64,000 nucleotides of DNA from Thermoanaerobaculia bacterium (lineage in GTDB: Bacteria; Acidobacteriota; Thermoanaerobaculia; UBA5066). A program made the translations under genes and the position numbers. The first letter of the stretch is position 1, and each line of letters starts with the position of its first letter. The notes below the pieces were generated by a model that was not told the origin of the DNA, made no database searches, and saw only the letters and a list, made by a program, of their open reading frames with translations. Of the stretch, positions 63,778-64,000 are shown piece after piece. The stretch spans positions 101,602-165,601 of the forward strand of contig JAJVIN010000024.1 of NCBI GenBank assembly GCA_022071945.1, written 5' to 3'.

Positions 63778-63872
63778 CCCTCACCCGGAGCGAGGCTCGT
63801 CCGCGGATTCGGCCTGATTCCCCCCTCGCTCCGCGTGAGCGGGGAGAGGGTCGGCGTGAGGCGGGGTGAGGG
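63778..63872. repeat. Nested inverted repeats near the right edge
   Basis: CCCTCACCC (63778-63786) with GGGTGAGGG (63864-63872), enclosing GGAGCGAGG (63787-63795) with CCTCGCTCC (63824-63832). The arms are perfect 9 bp pairs, giving a potential cruciform or terminator after the QueD-like gene. Confidence 0.75.
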
Positions 63873-63878
63873 GCCCTC

Positions 63879-64000
63879 ATCGGGATAGGGGGCGGCGGTA
63901 GGTAACCGCCGCTCCCCTCCCACACCACCGGACATGCGGGTCCGCATCCGGCGGTTCGGACGGTTGAGGTCACGTGGCAAGCCGGGGCACTCCCAGCTTG
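63879..64000 (-). mobile_element. 3' end of a group II intron (domains V and VI), 5' part outside window
   Basis: On the minus strand, 63924-63955 forms a 9 bp plus 5 bp hairpin with the size and layout of group II intron domain V, followed by a domain VI-like hairpin (63892-63912, GCGGCGGT/ACCGCCGC) and an end ...CCTATCCCGAT with the expected terminal AY. Sequence strongly resembles known bacterial group II intron 3' ends. The intron-encoded protein, if present, would lie to the right of the window. Confidence 0.75.

Overview
The window is a dense, GC-rich bacterial chromosome segment with few gaps and many stop/start overlaps of the ATGA, GTGA or TTGA type. The mix of genes (MacAB-like efflux, M16 peptidase pair, DUF4388 protein, FecR/DUF6600-like protein, short-form HisG with HisZ, TrpC-TrpF fusion, many response regulators) fits a free-living Gram-negative-type bacterium. 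An Acidobacteriota relative (for example Thermoanaerobaculia-like) is my best guess, but this rests on gene content only and is not proven. No tRNA, rRNA or CRISPR array was seen.

Region 1-8.5 kb: an outer-membrane-protein/MacA/MacB-type export operon on the minus strand (partial at the left edge), divergent from a plus-strand operon of an active M16 peptidase, its inactive M16 partner and a GT39-like membrane glycosyltransferase. Region 8.5-12.7 kb: a lower-GC accessory patch with a large secreted carboxypeptidase-regulatory-like protein, a ten-cysteine secreted protein and a degenerate M6-type metalloprotease. Region 12.8-18.6 kb (minus): a small hypothetical gene, asnS, rimO, ribF and a membrane protein, followed by a lipoprotein carrying a CdiA-type RNase A-like toxin domain and an overlapping CdiI-like immunity gene. 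This toxin-immunity pair is the best candidate for an undescribed system here.

Region 18.7-32.4 kb: a glutaryl-CoA-dehydrogenase-like enzyme, DUF4388 and GGDEF signalling proteins, an alkyladenine glycosylase, a sugar-nucleotide epimerase, a nuclease-helicase fusion, PBP4-type carboxypeptidase DacB, and SpoIIE-type and PP2C-type phosphatases. Region 32.4-51.3 kb (minus): one very long transcription unit that starts with aroDE and runs hisZG, hisD, hisC, hisB, hisH, hisA, hisFIE, trpE, trpG, trpD, trpCF, trpB, trpA, then two helical-repeat-like proteins flanking a RodZ-like protein, a DnaJ-TPR protein and a PP2C phosphatase. It joins shikimate, histidine and tryptophan synthesis. It has several unusual fusions (HisZ-HisG, HisF-HisI-HisE, AroD-AroE), short in-frame tandem repeats, and a structured leader behind a good promoter.

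Region 51.4-64 kb: cysS, response regulators, def, a cyclic-nucleotide-binding protein, a FecR/DUF6600-like secreted protein, acpS, a DinB-like protein, a REC/EAL c-di-GMP protein, acyP, pcm, surE and a QueD/PTPS protein. The window ends in nested inverted repeats next to the 3' end of a group II intron on the minus strand.
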